A DNA stretch of 64,000 bases from Croceibacterium_B sp035470785 (GTDB taxonomy: Bacteria; Pseudomonadota; Alphaproteobacteria; Sphingomonadales; Sphingomonadaceae): assembly GCA_035470785.1 (NCBI GenBank), contig DATIQN010000018.1, positions 124,001 to 188,000 of the forward strand. The letters are read 5' to 3'. Shown here piece after piece: positions 43,996 through 51,280 of the stretch. The notes below the pieces were generated by a model that had not been told where the DNA came from, made no database searches, and saw nothing but the letters and a program-made list of their open reading frames with translations. The first letter of the stretch is position 1; the number at the start of each line of letters is the position of its first letter. The position numbers and the translations under genes are program-made.

Positions 43996-44417
43996 AGCAC
44001 TTCCGCACGCGTCTCGAACGCCGCGACCATCTTGCGGAAGGCGCGATCGAAATATTGTCCGGCGAGCGCCTGGAACATCACGTTCCTGAACGCGAAATCG
44101 ACGCAGAAATGCACTTCGCAACCACCGTCGGGCAGCGGGGCGAATTCCCAGATGTTGTCGAGATCCTTGAGCGGCCCGTCAATGTAAATGACCTCGATCC
44201 GCCGCGGCTTCTCCTTCTGCACGCGCGAGGTGAACTTCTCCCGCAGGGCCTTGAAACCGACGAGCATGTCGACGACCATCTCGGCCTCGCTGTTCGAACG
44301 GACGCGGGTTGCGACGACCCACGGCAGAAACTCACCATAGCGGGCGACGTCGGCGACGAGGTCGAACATCTCTTCGCAGCTGTAAGGCAGCCGGCGCGTC
44401 TCGCGAATGCCGGGCAT
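43956..44417 (-). CDS. ratA: RatA-family (COQ10/START-like) protein
   Basis: This 153-residue START/SRPBCC-fold protein shows the family opening 'RRLPYSCEEMFDLVADVARYGEFLPWV' (in part YSCEEMFDLVADVARY, FLPW) and the ending 'MFQALAGQYFDRAFRKMVAAFE'. Yeast Coq10 relatives bind ubiquinone; E. coli RatA was reported to block ribosome association. Sphingomonad members are best regarded as ubiquinone-binding. It starts at an ATG overlapping the lipA stop (TAATG) and its 3' end overlaps pncC. Confidence 0.88.
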   Translation of the reverse strand: MPGIRETRRLPYSCEEMFDLVADVARYGEFLPWVVATRVRSNSEAEMVVDMLVGFKALREKFTSRVQKEKPRRIEVIYIDGPLKDLDNIWEFAPLPDGGCEVHFCVDFAFRNVMFQALAGQYFDRAFRKMVAAFETRAEVLYGKRSSSAQSVA

Positions 44418-45352
44418 TAGGCCTGCCGCTTCGCCAGCTTCGTCTCGCGGGCCGCCTTCATCTGCGCGAAGTCCTCGCCGGCGTGATAGCTCGAACGCGT
44501 CAGCGGGCTCGAAGCCACCTGCAGGAAGCCCTTGGCCCGCGCGATCGCGCCGTAGGCGTTAAAAGCCTGCGGGCTGACGAAGTCTTCGACCCTGGCGTGT
44601 TTGGGTGTCGGCTGAAGATACTGGCCCATGGTCAGGAAATCGACGTCGGCGCTGCGCATGTCGTCCATCACCTGGTGCACTTCGAGCCGCGCTTCGCCGA
44701 GGCCGAGCATGATGCCGCTCTTGGTGAAAATCGCCGGGTCGTGCGCTTTCACTTCCTCGAGCAGCCGCAACGAAGCGTAGTAACGTGCGCCGGGGCGGAT
44801 CGTCGGATAAAGCCGCGGCACCGTTTCGAGGTTGTGGTTGTAGACATCGGGCCCGGCAGCGACGATCGCCTCGACTGCCGGGCGCATCTTGCCACGGAAG
44901 TCGGGTGTAAGAATCTCGATCGTGGTGTTCGGGGTCTCGCGCCGCAGCGCCTCGATCACCTTGACGAACTGTCCCGCTCCGCCGTCCGGCAAATCGTCCC
45001 GATCGACGCTGGTGACGACGATGTGCTCCAGGCCAAGCCGCGCCGCCGCGGTGGCGACGTGCTCCGGTTCCAGCGCGTCGACCACGCGCGGCATGCCGGT
45101 CTTGACGTTGCAGAAGGCGCAGGCGCGGGTGCAGACATCACCCAGGATCATGACCGTCGCGTGCTTCTTGGTCCAGCACTCGCCGATGTTCGGGCAAGCG
45201 GCTTCCTCGCACACGGTGTTGAGGCTGAGCTCGCGCATCAGCGCGCGGGTCTGCTGATAGCCCTTGCTGACCGGCGCCTTGACGCGAATCCAGTCGGGCT
45301 TGCGCTGACGCTCGGGCCTCGGCGCTGACGAAAGGTCGTTCATGGGGCGCAC
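44417..45352 (-). CDS. lipA: lipoyl synthase
   Basis: This 311-residue radical-SAM enzyme inserts two sulfurs into octanoyl groups on E2 and H proteins. The auxiliary Fe-S cluster cysteines are C48, C53 and C59 ('CEEAACPNIGEC') and the radical-SAM cluster C74, C78 and C81 ('CTRACAFC'). The C-terminal Ser ligand lies in 'TRSSYHAG'. Length is usual. It serves pyruvate dehydrogenase E2 encoded at 17 kb. It is in a two-gene operon with ratA. Confidence 0.97.
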   Translation of the reverse strand: MRPMNDLSSAPRPERQRKPDWIRVKAPVSKGYQQTRALMRELSLNTVCEEAACPNIGECWTKKHATVMILGDVCTRACAFCNVKTGMPRVVDALEPEHVATAAARLGLEHIVVTSVDRDDLPDGGAGQFVKVIEALRRETPNTTIEILTPDFRGKMRPAVEAIVAAGPDVYNHNLETVPRLYPTIRPGARYYASLRLLEEVKAHDPAIFTKSGIMLGLGEARLEVHQVMDDMRSADVDFLTMGQYLQPTPKHARVEDFVSPQAFNAYGAIARAKGFLQVASSPLTRSSYHAGEDFAQMKAARETKLAKRQA

Positions 45353-45400
45353 TTAAGCGCGAGCCTTGCCATAGGCAATGCCGCGCGGCATGGGCGCGCC

Positions 45401-46057
45401 ATGGCCGACGAACAGGATTCCGCAGAACTCGCCGCGCTCATTGCCGGTTATCGCCGGTTCCGTGAGAAAGGCTGGCACCCGCAGCGCGCCCGCTGGGACG
45501 AGCTGCGCGAAGGCCAGTCGCCAAAGGTCATGGTAATCGCCTGCGCCGACAGCCGCACCGATCCCGCGCAGGTGTTCGACGCCGACCCGGGCGAGATCTT
45601 CGTCGTGCGCAACATCGCCGCGATGGTCCCGCCGTTCGAGACCACCCCCGGCCGTCATGGTGTCTCCGCGGCGCTGGAATTCGCCGTCCAGGTCCTCAAG
45701 GTGCGTGAGATCGTGGTCATGGGTCATGGCATGTGCGGCGGGTGCAAGGCTGCCCTGACGCAAGAGATGCACGGCATGGAGCCCGGCCATGGCGGCTTCA
45801 TTGCCGACTGGATTTCGATGCTAGACGAGGTGCGCGAGCCGATCGTCCAGGAATACGGCACCGAAGGCCGGGCCGCGGAACGGGCGATGGAGCATGCAGC
45901 GGTTCGAGTAAGCCTCGCCAATCTGCGCACATTCCCGTGCGTGCGTGAGCTGGAGGCACGCGGCAAGCTGACCCTGCGCGGCGCGTTCTTCGCGATTGCC
46001 GACGGCGTGCTTCATCTGCTCGACGAGGAGTCTGGCACTTTCGCGCCCGCGACCTAG
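45401..46057 (+). CDS. can: beta-class carbonic anhydrase
   Basis: This 218-residue zinc enzyme interconverts CO2 and bicarbonate. Zinc ligands are the Cys in 'VIACADSRTDP' (with the catalytic Asp-Arg dyad) and His and Cys in 'VMGHGMCGGCK'. The segment 'VRNIAAMVPPFE' is typical of the plant-like type. It diverges from lipA, with only 48 bases between, and stands alone. Confidence 0.94.
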   Translation: MADEQDSAELAALIAGYRRFREKGWHPQRARWDELREGQSPKVMVIACADSRTDPAQVFDADPGEIFVVRNIAAMVPPFETTPGRHGVSAALEFAVQVLKVREIVVMGHGMCGGCKAALTQEMHGMEPGHGGFIADWISMLDEVREPIVQEYGTEGRAAERAMEHAAVRVSLANLRTFPCVRELEARGKLTLRGAFFAIADGVLHLLDEESGTFAPAT

Positions 46058-46093
46058 CTTGTCACAAATCGAATGGGGGGCCATCAACGCGTC

Positions 46094-46807
46094 ATGCCCG
46101 AGGAAGCGCTCAAGAACATCGCCCTGCTGATCGACGCCGACAACGCCAGCCACGCGGGCATCGACCCGGTCCTGACCGTCCTCGCCGAGCTCGGCCAAGT
46201 CAATATCCGCCGCGCCTACGGCAACTGGGCTAAGCCCGCGCTCGCCAACTGGAACAAGATCACTCATCGCTTCGGCCTGCAGCCGGTGCAGCAGTTCGAC
46301 CTCACCAAGGGCAAGAACGCCACCGACATGGCGATGACGATCGACGCAATCGACCTGCTCTACGGCGGCAAGGTCGACGGCTTCGGGATCATGAGCAGCG
46401 ACAGCGATTTCACCCCGCTGGTCACGCGGCTGCGGCAAGACGGCCTGCTCGTATACGGGTTCGGTAGCGACAAGGCACCCGAGGCGTTCAAGACCGCCTG
46501 CACCCGCTTCATTGATGTCGACCAGCTGATCCGCACGCAGGCGCAGGATGAGGCGCCGAAAGCCAGTGAGAGCAGCCCGATCGACCCGGAGCTGATCGAA
46601 CTTCTAGGCGCGGCATGGAAAGCCGCGAGCCGCGACGAGGAAGGCTATGCCAAGCTGCAGGAAGTCGGCCAGATCGCCGGCAACCGTTCGAGCTTCGACG
46701 TGCGCAATCACGGCTTCAAGCGGCTATCGGACCTCATGAAATCGGCGGGCGACTACTTCAAATTAGAGCGGCGCGACAATCAGCTCTACGTCAAGCGCGT
46801 GCGCTAA
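46094..46807 (+). CDS. NYN-domain protein with C-terminal OST-HTH/LOTUS domain
   Basis: This 237-residue protein has an N-terminal NYN (PIN-like) nuclease domain: acidic residues in 'ALLIDADNASHAG', 'GKNATDMAMTIDAIDLLY' and 'IMSSDSDFTPLVTRLRQ' are arranged as in metal-dependent RNases. Residues about 165-237 look like an OST-HTH/LOTUS domain ('LIELLGAAWKAAS', 'DVRNHGFKRLSDLMKSAG'), which binds RNA, often G-rich. This architecture is common in bacteria and probably processes RNA, but no substrate is known. ATG at 46094 gives the natural start; a GTG-type start upstream adds seven residues. Confidence 0.85.
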   Translation: MPEEALKNIALLIDADNASHAGIDPVLTVLAELGQVNIRRAYGNWAKPALANWNKITHRFGLQPVQQFDLTKGKNATDMAMTIDAIDLLYGGKVDGFGIMSSDSDFTPLVTRLRQDGLLVYGFGSDKAPEAFKTACTRFIDVDQLIRTQAQDEAPKASESSPIDPELIELLGAAWKAASRDEEGYAKLQEVGQIAGNRSSFDVRNHGFKRLSDLMKSAGDYFKLERRDNQLYVKRVR

Positions 46808-47004
46808 GGTCACGAAGGTAATTCTTCTCTATCTTCGCGCGTAGCGCGCATCAAAAGTCTGGCCGCGTGGGTCCGGTAAGCAACGATTCGAAAGAGCGGT
46901 CCCGAGTGTCTCAGACAAGGTGCATGTAGGACAGGGATTTTATCGAGGGCCCGGCACCTTCGCCTCGTTTTGCCGTTGATCGGCGAACGTGTTTGGGGAG
47001 CAGG

Positions 47005-47802
47005 ATGGCCGACGCGCCGGAGAAGTTCAGCTGGCTGGTACGGTTCGGCTACGCGGGCCGCGGCCTGGTCTACCTGCTGCTCGGCTGGCTCGCGCTGGGA
47101 ACCAGGGCGCGCGTCGACGCCGGCAACCAGGCGGTGTTCGATCTTTTGCAGGATCTCCCCCTCGGGCGGGTCGCGCTCATCGCCCTGGTGATCGGCCTCG
47201 CCAGCTATGTAACCTTCAAGCTTCTGGCCCTTATTTGCGACATCGAACACCATGGCAGCGATGCCAAAGGCTGGCTGCATCGACTGGCAAATGTGACCTC
47301 GGCCACGAGCTACTCGATCGTCGCCTACTCCGCATTGCGCTTCGCGCTCGGGATGAAGCACACCGCCGGAGGGTCGCAGGCCAAGGCGGCGGTTCACAGC
47401 GCGCTCGACTGGAGTCTGGGCAGCGTGGCGGTCGGGCTGGTCGGAGTGGGCTTCGTCATCGGCGCCGGCGCGCAAGTGCGGCAAGCGGCAACGGGCCACT
47501 TCATGCACCGTGTCAGCCAGCGGGCGCCTGCGTGGGTCGAAGGGCTCGGCCGAGCGGGATATGCGGCGCGGGCGGTGGTGTTCGCGATCGTCGGCTCGTC
47601 GCTGATCCGCGCCGCCTGGTTTCACCATTCGCGCGACGCGAAAGGCCTCGGCGAGGCGCTCGAGAGCCTTCGCGCGAGCGGCGCGCTCTATACCGTCGTC
47701 GTGATCGGCGTGATGCTGTTCGGCGCGTTCAGCCTGATCGTCGCTCGTCACCTCATCGTTACCCGCGTCGAACGAAAAGACCTCAAACCGGCGTTCGGCT
47801 GA
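47005..47802 (+). CDS. DUF1206 membrane protein
   Basis: This 265-residue inner-membrane protein has six hydrophobic helices as three pairs. Each pair begins with a 'G.aGRG.VYLLLG' style motif: 'RFGYAGRGLVYLLLGWLAL', 'ANVTSATSYSIVAYSALRFAL' and 'GRAGYAARAVVFAIVGSSLI' (in part). That is the DUF1206 triple repeat; its function is unknown. The ATG at 47005 follows 'GGGGAGCAGG'. The 197 bases before it hold a small GCGCG/CGCGC hairpin near 46841-46851 but no gene. It abuts the convergent merR-type gene. Confidence 0.85.
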   Translation: MADAPEKFSWLVRFGYAGRGLVYLLLGWLALGTRARVDAGNQAVFDLLQDLPLGRVALIALVIGLASYVTFKLLALICDIEHHGSDAKGWLHRLANVTSATSYSIVAYSALRFALGMKHTAGGSQAKAAVHSALDWSLGSVAVGLVGVGFVIGAGAQVRQAATGHFMHRVSQRAPAWVEGLGRAGYAARAVVFAIVGSSLIRAAWFHHSRDAKGLGEALESLRASGALYTVVVIGVMLFGAFSLIVARHLIVTRVERKDLKPAFG

Positions 47803-48195
47803 TCAGTTCGCGCCGAACGCGTCGAGAATCGGGCACGGCCCCGCCCCGCCCTTCGCGCAATCGTGCGCCAGCCTAGCCAGCGACTGCCGCGCCGCTTGCA
47901 GCGCGGCGATCTCCGCATCGAGCGCCGCGATCCGCTCACTTGCCATTTCGCGGGCGCGCGGACGGTCGTCGCTGCGGTCGAGGTCGATCAGCTCGGCGAT
48001 CTCGTCGAGGGTGAAGCCGGCCCTCTGCGCTTGCCTGACGTAGCGCAAGCGGCGCAGGTCCTCGTCATCGTAGTGTCGTCCCGCTGGGGCATCTCCCCGC
48101 GGAACAGCGAGCAAGCCCTTGCGCTGGTAAAATCGCACCGTCTCTACGCCGACGCCCCCCGCCTGCGCCAATTCCGAAATGCGCATCGCTTTCAT
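47803..48195 (-). CDS. MerR-family transcriptional regulator
   Basis: This 130-residue regulator has the MerR winged HTH ('RISELAQAGGVGVETVRFYQRKGLL', in part VGVETVRFYQRKGLL), the 'RRLRYVRQAQRAGFTLDEI' second element, a dimerisation helix and a C-terminal 'HDCAKGGAGPCPIL'. Two of the three Hg(II)-binding cysteines of MerR have counterparts; the first (after the HTH) does not, so mercury sensing is unlikely and another thiol-binding metal or redox signal is possible. It is divergent from the glutaredoxin-MauE gene across a region carrying a perfect operator. Confidence 0.9.
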   Translation of the reverse strand: MKAMRISELAQAGGVGVETVRFYQRKGLLAVPRGDAPAGRHYDDEDLRRLRYVRQAQRAGFTLDEIAELIDLDRSDDRPRAREMASERIAALDAEIAALQAARQSLARLAHDCAKGGAGPCPILDAFGAN

Positions 48196-48197
48196 GC

Positions 48198-48228
48198 TTG
48201 ACTCCGTACCGCGGTACGGAGGTTATAG
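48198..48228 (+). promoter_or_regulatory. MerR-type promoter/operator
   Basis: TTGACT (-35, 48198-48203) and TTATAG (-10, 48223-48228) are 19 bases apart, the over-long spacing diagnostic of MerR-activated promoters. The spacer holds a perfect 16-base palindrome, CCGTACCGCGGTACGG at 48204-48219. It points to the glutaredoxin-MauE gene starting nine bases later and starts three bases beyond the regulator's own ATG. A bound regulator would twist this DNA to activate when it senses its ligand. Confidence 0.85.
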
Positions 48229-48236
48229 GAGCGGAC

Positions 48237-49001
48237 ATGACGTCCGGCAACACACTGAAAACCGACACCCCAAAGTCCGCCCGCCTCCATCGCATGGTGA
48301 TGGACAAGCACGTTTGTCCCTACGGCGTGAAATCGCGCTGGCTACTCGAGAAGAACGGCTACTTAGTCGACGACCGCTGGCTGACCACGCGCGAGCAGAC
48401 TGACGCCTTCAAGCGCGAGCACAAGGTCAAGACCACCCCGCAGACCTTCATCGATGGCGAGCGGATCGGCGGGTACACAGAACTGCGCAAGTTCCTGGGC
48501 GATCCGCCGCCCGAGGAAGGCGCGACGAGCTACAAACCGGTGATCGCGGTGTTCGCCATCGCTGCCCTGCTGGCGATGGCGGTGAGCTTCCATGCTTTCG
48601 GCTCGCCGTTCACCGCGCGCGCGGCCGAATGGTTCGTCAGCTTCGCAATGGCGACCCTGGCGATGCTCAAGCTGCAGGACCTCGAAAAGTTCTCGACCAT
48701 GTTCGTCGGATACGACCTGCTGGCCCAACGCTGGGTGCCGTACGCCTATGCCTATCCGTTCCTCGAGGCTGGCGCGGGCGCGCTGATGGCGGCGCACGCG
48801 CTCAACTGGGTGTCGATCCCGGTGGCCTTCGTGATCGGCACGATCGGCGCGGTAAGCGTTTACCGTGCGGTCTGTGTGCAGAAGCGCGCGATCAAGTGCG
48901 CCTGCGTCGGCGGATCGAGCAGCGTGCCGCTCGGCTTCGTTTCGCTGACCGAGAACCTGTTCATGATCGGCATGGCGCTGTGGATGCTGTTCAATGCGTA
49001 A
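48237..49001 (+). CDS. glutaredoxin-MauE membrane fusion protein
   Basis: This 254-residue protein joins an N-terminal glutaredoxin-like domain (residues about 20-88) to a membrane domain of four helices resembling MauE/DoxX redox-associated proteins. The thioredoxin-fold active site is 'HVCPYGVKS': the first Cys (C27) is kept, the second is Gly, so it is monothiol. The cis-Pro loop is 'KTTPQTFIDGERIGGY'. Three late cysteines ('AVCVQKRAIKCACVGG') face one side of the membrane. The ATG at 48237 lies just after the MerR promoter; the frame upstream is the operator itself. It shares an eight-base overlap with the outer-membrane protein gene downstream. Thiol or metal handling across the membrane is inferred. 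Confidence 0.85.
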   Translation: MTSGNTLKTDTPKSARLHRMVMDKHVCPYGVKSRWLLEKNGYLVDDRWLTTREQTDAFKREHKVKTTPQTFIDGERIGGYTELRKFLGDPPPEEGATSYKPVIAVFAIAALLAMAVSFHAFGSPFTARAAEWFVSFAMATLAMLKLQDLEKFSTMFVGYDLLAQRWVPYAYAYPFLEAGAGALMAAHALNWVSIPVAFVIGTIGAVSVYRAVCVQKRAIKCACVGGSSSVPLGFVSLTENLFMIGMALWMLFNA

Positions 49002-50400
49002 AGGGCTTCAACACGTGACCAGGCTTCACCTCACGAGCGCCGCCGCGCTGGCGCTGCTCCCTGCCCCGGCAATTGCCCAGGACCACCAGCACGACGCACC
49101 TGCGGCCCAGCCCGCCGAACCGGCGGCTCCGGCTGACGGTCAGGCGAGCGAAAGCCCGAGCCCCGACCAGGCCAAGCCGGCCGACGATTCCATGGCCGGC
49201 ATGGACATGAAGGGCATGAAGGGCATGAAGGGCATGAAGGGCATGGACATGTCCGGCAACGCCATAGCCTCATCCGGCGAGGGCTCGGGCACTTCGCGCC
49301 TGCCACCCAACGAGAAGATGGCCCACGGCCAGATGATCGGCCTCGGCGGCGACGCCATGCTGATGCCGCACGGCTATGTCTGGCCGATCTACACCGACCA
49401 GTCCGGCCCGCGCGGCGACAACAAGCTGTTCGTCTCGTCTATGGCCATGGCGACGCTGACCGCGCCGTTCGAAGGCGGCAAGTTCACGCTGCGAACGATG
49501 ATGAGCGCAGAGCCGGCGATGAGGCACAACGGCTATCCGCTGCTGTTCGCCACCGGCGAGGAAGCCTACGGGCAACCGATCGTCGACCGGCAGCACCCGC
49601 ACGACTTTTTCATGGAGCTGTCGAGCCGGCTCGACCTCGATGTCGCCCAGGGCACGACCGCGTTCCTCTACGGCGGACCGGTGGCCGAACCGGCGCTCGG
49701 CCCGAGCGCGTTCATGCACCGGGCCAGCGCGCAGTATAATCCGGAGGCGCCGATCACCCACCACTGGTTCGATTCAACGCACATCACTTACGGCGACGTG
49801 ACGGTGGGGGTCACCGCGCCGAAGTGGCAGCTCGAAGCGAGCGCCTTCCGCGGCCGCGAGCCCGACGAATTCCGCTGGAACATCGAAAGCCCCAGGCTCG
49901 ACAGCTGGAGCGCCCGCGCGAGCTTCTCCCCCTCGCCCTCGTGGCTGCTGCAGGTAAGCTACGGCGATATCCATTCGCCTGAAGCCGCGCATCCCGGCGA
50001 GAACGAGCATCGCACCACGGTCTCGGCGCAGTACAACAACGGCAAGGGCCTGTCGGCGATGGCGGCATTCGCGGCCAAGGACCGCGTGTCTGGCCGCACC
50101 CTCACCGCCTGGCTCAGCGAGGTGAACTGGGACCTGAGCAAGCATCACACGCTGTTCGGAAGGATCGAGAACGTCAACAACGACGAGCTCTTTCCCAACC
50201 CCGCCGACCCGCTGCAGGACGTCGCGTTCCGTGTGACCAAGTTCCAGGCCGGATATGCCTACCGCCTTCCGCTCGGGCCGTTGAACGTGGCGCTGGGAGG
50301 GACGCTGTCGGCCTTTGCCAAGCCGAGCGCTCTCGATGCAGTCTACGGCCATTCGCCGATGGGCTACACCGTGTTCGCGAAGTTCAGCCTGGGAAGTTAG
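48994..50400 (+). CDS. Met/His-rich outer-membrane beta-barrel protein
   Basis: This 468-residue exported protein has a signal peptide ending 'LLPAPAIAQ', a His/Ala/Pro- and Met-rich disordered segment (about 30-100) with four tandem MKG units, and then a beta-barrel of alternating aromatic strands ending 'YTVFAKFSLGS'. Key motifs are 'DRQHPHDFFMELSSR', 'GPSAFMHRASAQ' and 'THHWFDSTHITYGDVT', seen in proteins encoded with copper and other heavy-metal resistance genes. The Met-rich segment resembles Cu(I)-binding parts of CopB/PcoB. It overlaps the fusion gene upstream by eight bases; a GTG at 49015 is an alternative start. Metal binding or efflux is inferred. Confidence 0.75.
   Translation: MRKGLQHVTRLHLTSAAALALLPAPAIAQDHQHDAPAAQPAEPAAPADGQASESPSPDQAKPADDSMAGMDMKGMKGMKGMKGMDMSGNAIASSGEGSGTSRLPPNEKMAHGQMIGLGGDAMLMPHGYVWPIYTDQSGPRGDNKLFVSSMAMATLTAPFEGGKFTLRTMMSAEPAMRHNGYPLLFATGEEAYGQPIVDRQHPHDFFMELSSRLDLDVAQGTTAFLYGGPVAEPALGPSAFMHRASAQYNPEAPITHHWFDSTHITYGDVTVGVTAPKWQLEASAFRGREPDEFRWNIESPRLDSWSARASFSPSPSWLLQVSYGDIHSPEAAHPGENEHRTTVSAQYNNGKGLSAMAAFAAKDRVSGRTLTAWLSEVNWDLSKHHTLFGRIENVNNDELFPNPADPLQDVAFRVTKFQAGYAYRLPLGPLNVALGGTLSAFAKPSALDAVYGHSPMGYTVFAKFSLGS
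49207..49242 (+). repeat. four tandem 9-base units within a CDS
   Basis: ATGAAGGGC is repeated four times without change, encoding Met-Lys-Gly units in the disordered segment of the outer-membrane protein. Perfect DNA identity suggests recent slippage, so the copy number may vary between strains. Confidence 0.9.
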
Positions 50401-50409
50401 GCGCCGCTC

Positions 50410-50847
50410 TCAACCGCTGCACTGCACGTCGCCGGCGGTCGAATAGAGCAACTTGCCCTTGTCGTCGCTCAGCTTGACCGATCCCTCGAAGCCGATTTTG
50501 CCGGCCTGCTCGCTGCGGCTTTCCTTCTTCACGACCAAGTCGAGCACATACCCGGGCGCGATGTAGCGTGAGCCGGTGCCCTTTTCGAGCTTGTTGCACT
50601 GCGGATCGAGCGTGAAGCGCTTGAGCGTGCCGCCGATCTTCATCACCGCCTCGTTGTTCATCGCCATGACCAGTGCCGCCATGCTCCTGCCCGAGGCGTA
50701 GTTGCAGCTCGGGCCGGAGAGCTTGGCGGCTTCGATGTCCACATAAGTGATTGGCTGGGCGTCGAACCCGGGTTTGGCGGGTGCGTTGTCATGCGCCCCG
50801 CCGCAAGCGGTCAGGAGCGGCGCCAGAACAAAAACTAACCACCGCAC
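50410..50847 (-). CDS. hypothetical lipoprotein
   Basis: This 145-residue protein starts with GTG at 50847, about nine bases after 'GGAG', and has a lipobox 'LLTACGG'. The mature part carries four cysteines ('GPSCNYASG', 'DPQCNKLEK', 'DVQCSG') that may make disulfides, and strand-like text 'FTLDPQCNKLEKG'. The family is not recognised; a periplasmic membrane-anchored role is likely. It ends nine bases after the outer-membrane protein gene ends (convergent), and follows another small lipoprotein gene by one base. Confidence 0.7.
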   Translation of the reverse strand: MRWLVFVLAPLLTACGGAHDNAPAKPGFDAQPITYVDIEAAKLSGPSCNYASGRSMAALVMAMNNEAVMKIGGTLKRFTLDPQCNKLEKGTGSRYIAPGYVLDLVVKKESRSEQAGKIGFEGSVKLSDDKGKLLYSTAGDVQCSG

Positions 50848-50848
50848 C

Positions 50849-51280
50849 TTAACCGGCTCCTTCGCGCGGGGCCGTTCCAAAGAACGAAAGACCGCAGTGC
50901 ATCGAGACGACTTGATTGACGGCGTTTAGCTGCGGAACAACCTTTGCTCGCTCGTCATCGGGCACATTGGTGCCAAGCTTACCCCAGCCATGCCAGTAGT
51001 GCGTTTTGCCATTGGCAAGCTGCGCGATATCGAGACTGTAGTAACCGATAGTCGTCGGGTCTGAATAATCGAACCGCGTCACGGTTATTCCGTTTCCGAA
51101 CCCTCTTGAGTCGTCGTCGCTTACGTAGCTCGTTCGGGTCACATCCTCAGCCACCGTTTGCAGCGCGCGCTCCACGCAGCCAACGTCAACCGGACGGTCG
51201 AACGCCTTTTCCCAAGCGATGTGGACCCCGGGATCACAAGCAGCGATCAATGGTAGCAATGCGAGCGCAAGCCACCGCAT
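50849..51280 (-). CDS. hypothetical lipoprotein
   Basis: This 143-residue protein has a clear lipoprotein signal 'ALALLPLIAACDPG' and a mature domain with two more cysteines ('VGCVERAL', 'SMHCGLSFF'). The ATG at 51280 overlaps the mutL TGA (ATGA), so it is translated with mutL. The middle has 'TVTRFDYSDPTTIGYYSLDIAQL' (in part). No family was recognised, and no relation to DNA repair is suggested by the sequence. The downstream lipoprotein starts one base after its end. Confidence 0.7.
   Translation of the reverse strand: MRWLALALLPLIAACDPGVHIAWEKAFDRPVDVGCVERALQTVAEDVTRTSYVSDDDSRGFGNGITVTRFDYSDPTTIGYYSLDIAQLANGKTHYWHGWGKLGTNVPDDERAKVVPQLNAVNQVVSMHCGLSFFGTAPREGAG

Noticed and set aside
47803..48195. 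Classic mercury MerR with mer operon
   Set aside because: The regulator lacks one of the three mercury-binding cysteines and there is no merA, merT or merP nearby.
49207..49242. Regular 9-base repeat that could suggest a CRISPR-like or satellite array
   Set aside because: It is in frame, encodes Met-Lys-Gly inside a Met-rich exported segment and has no spacers.
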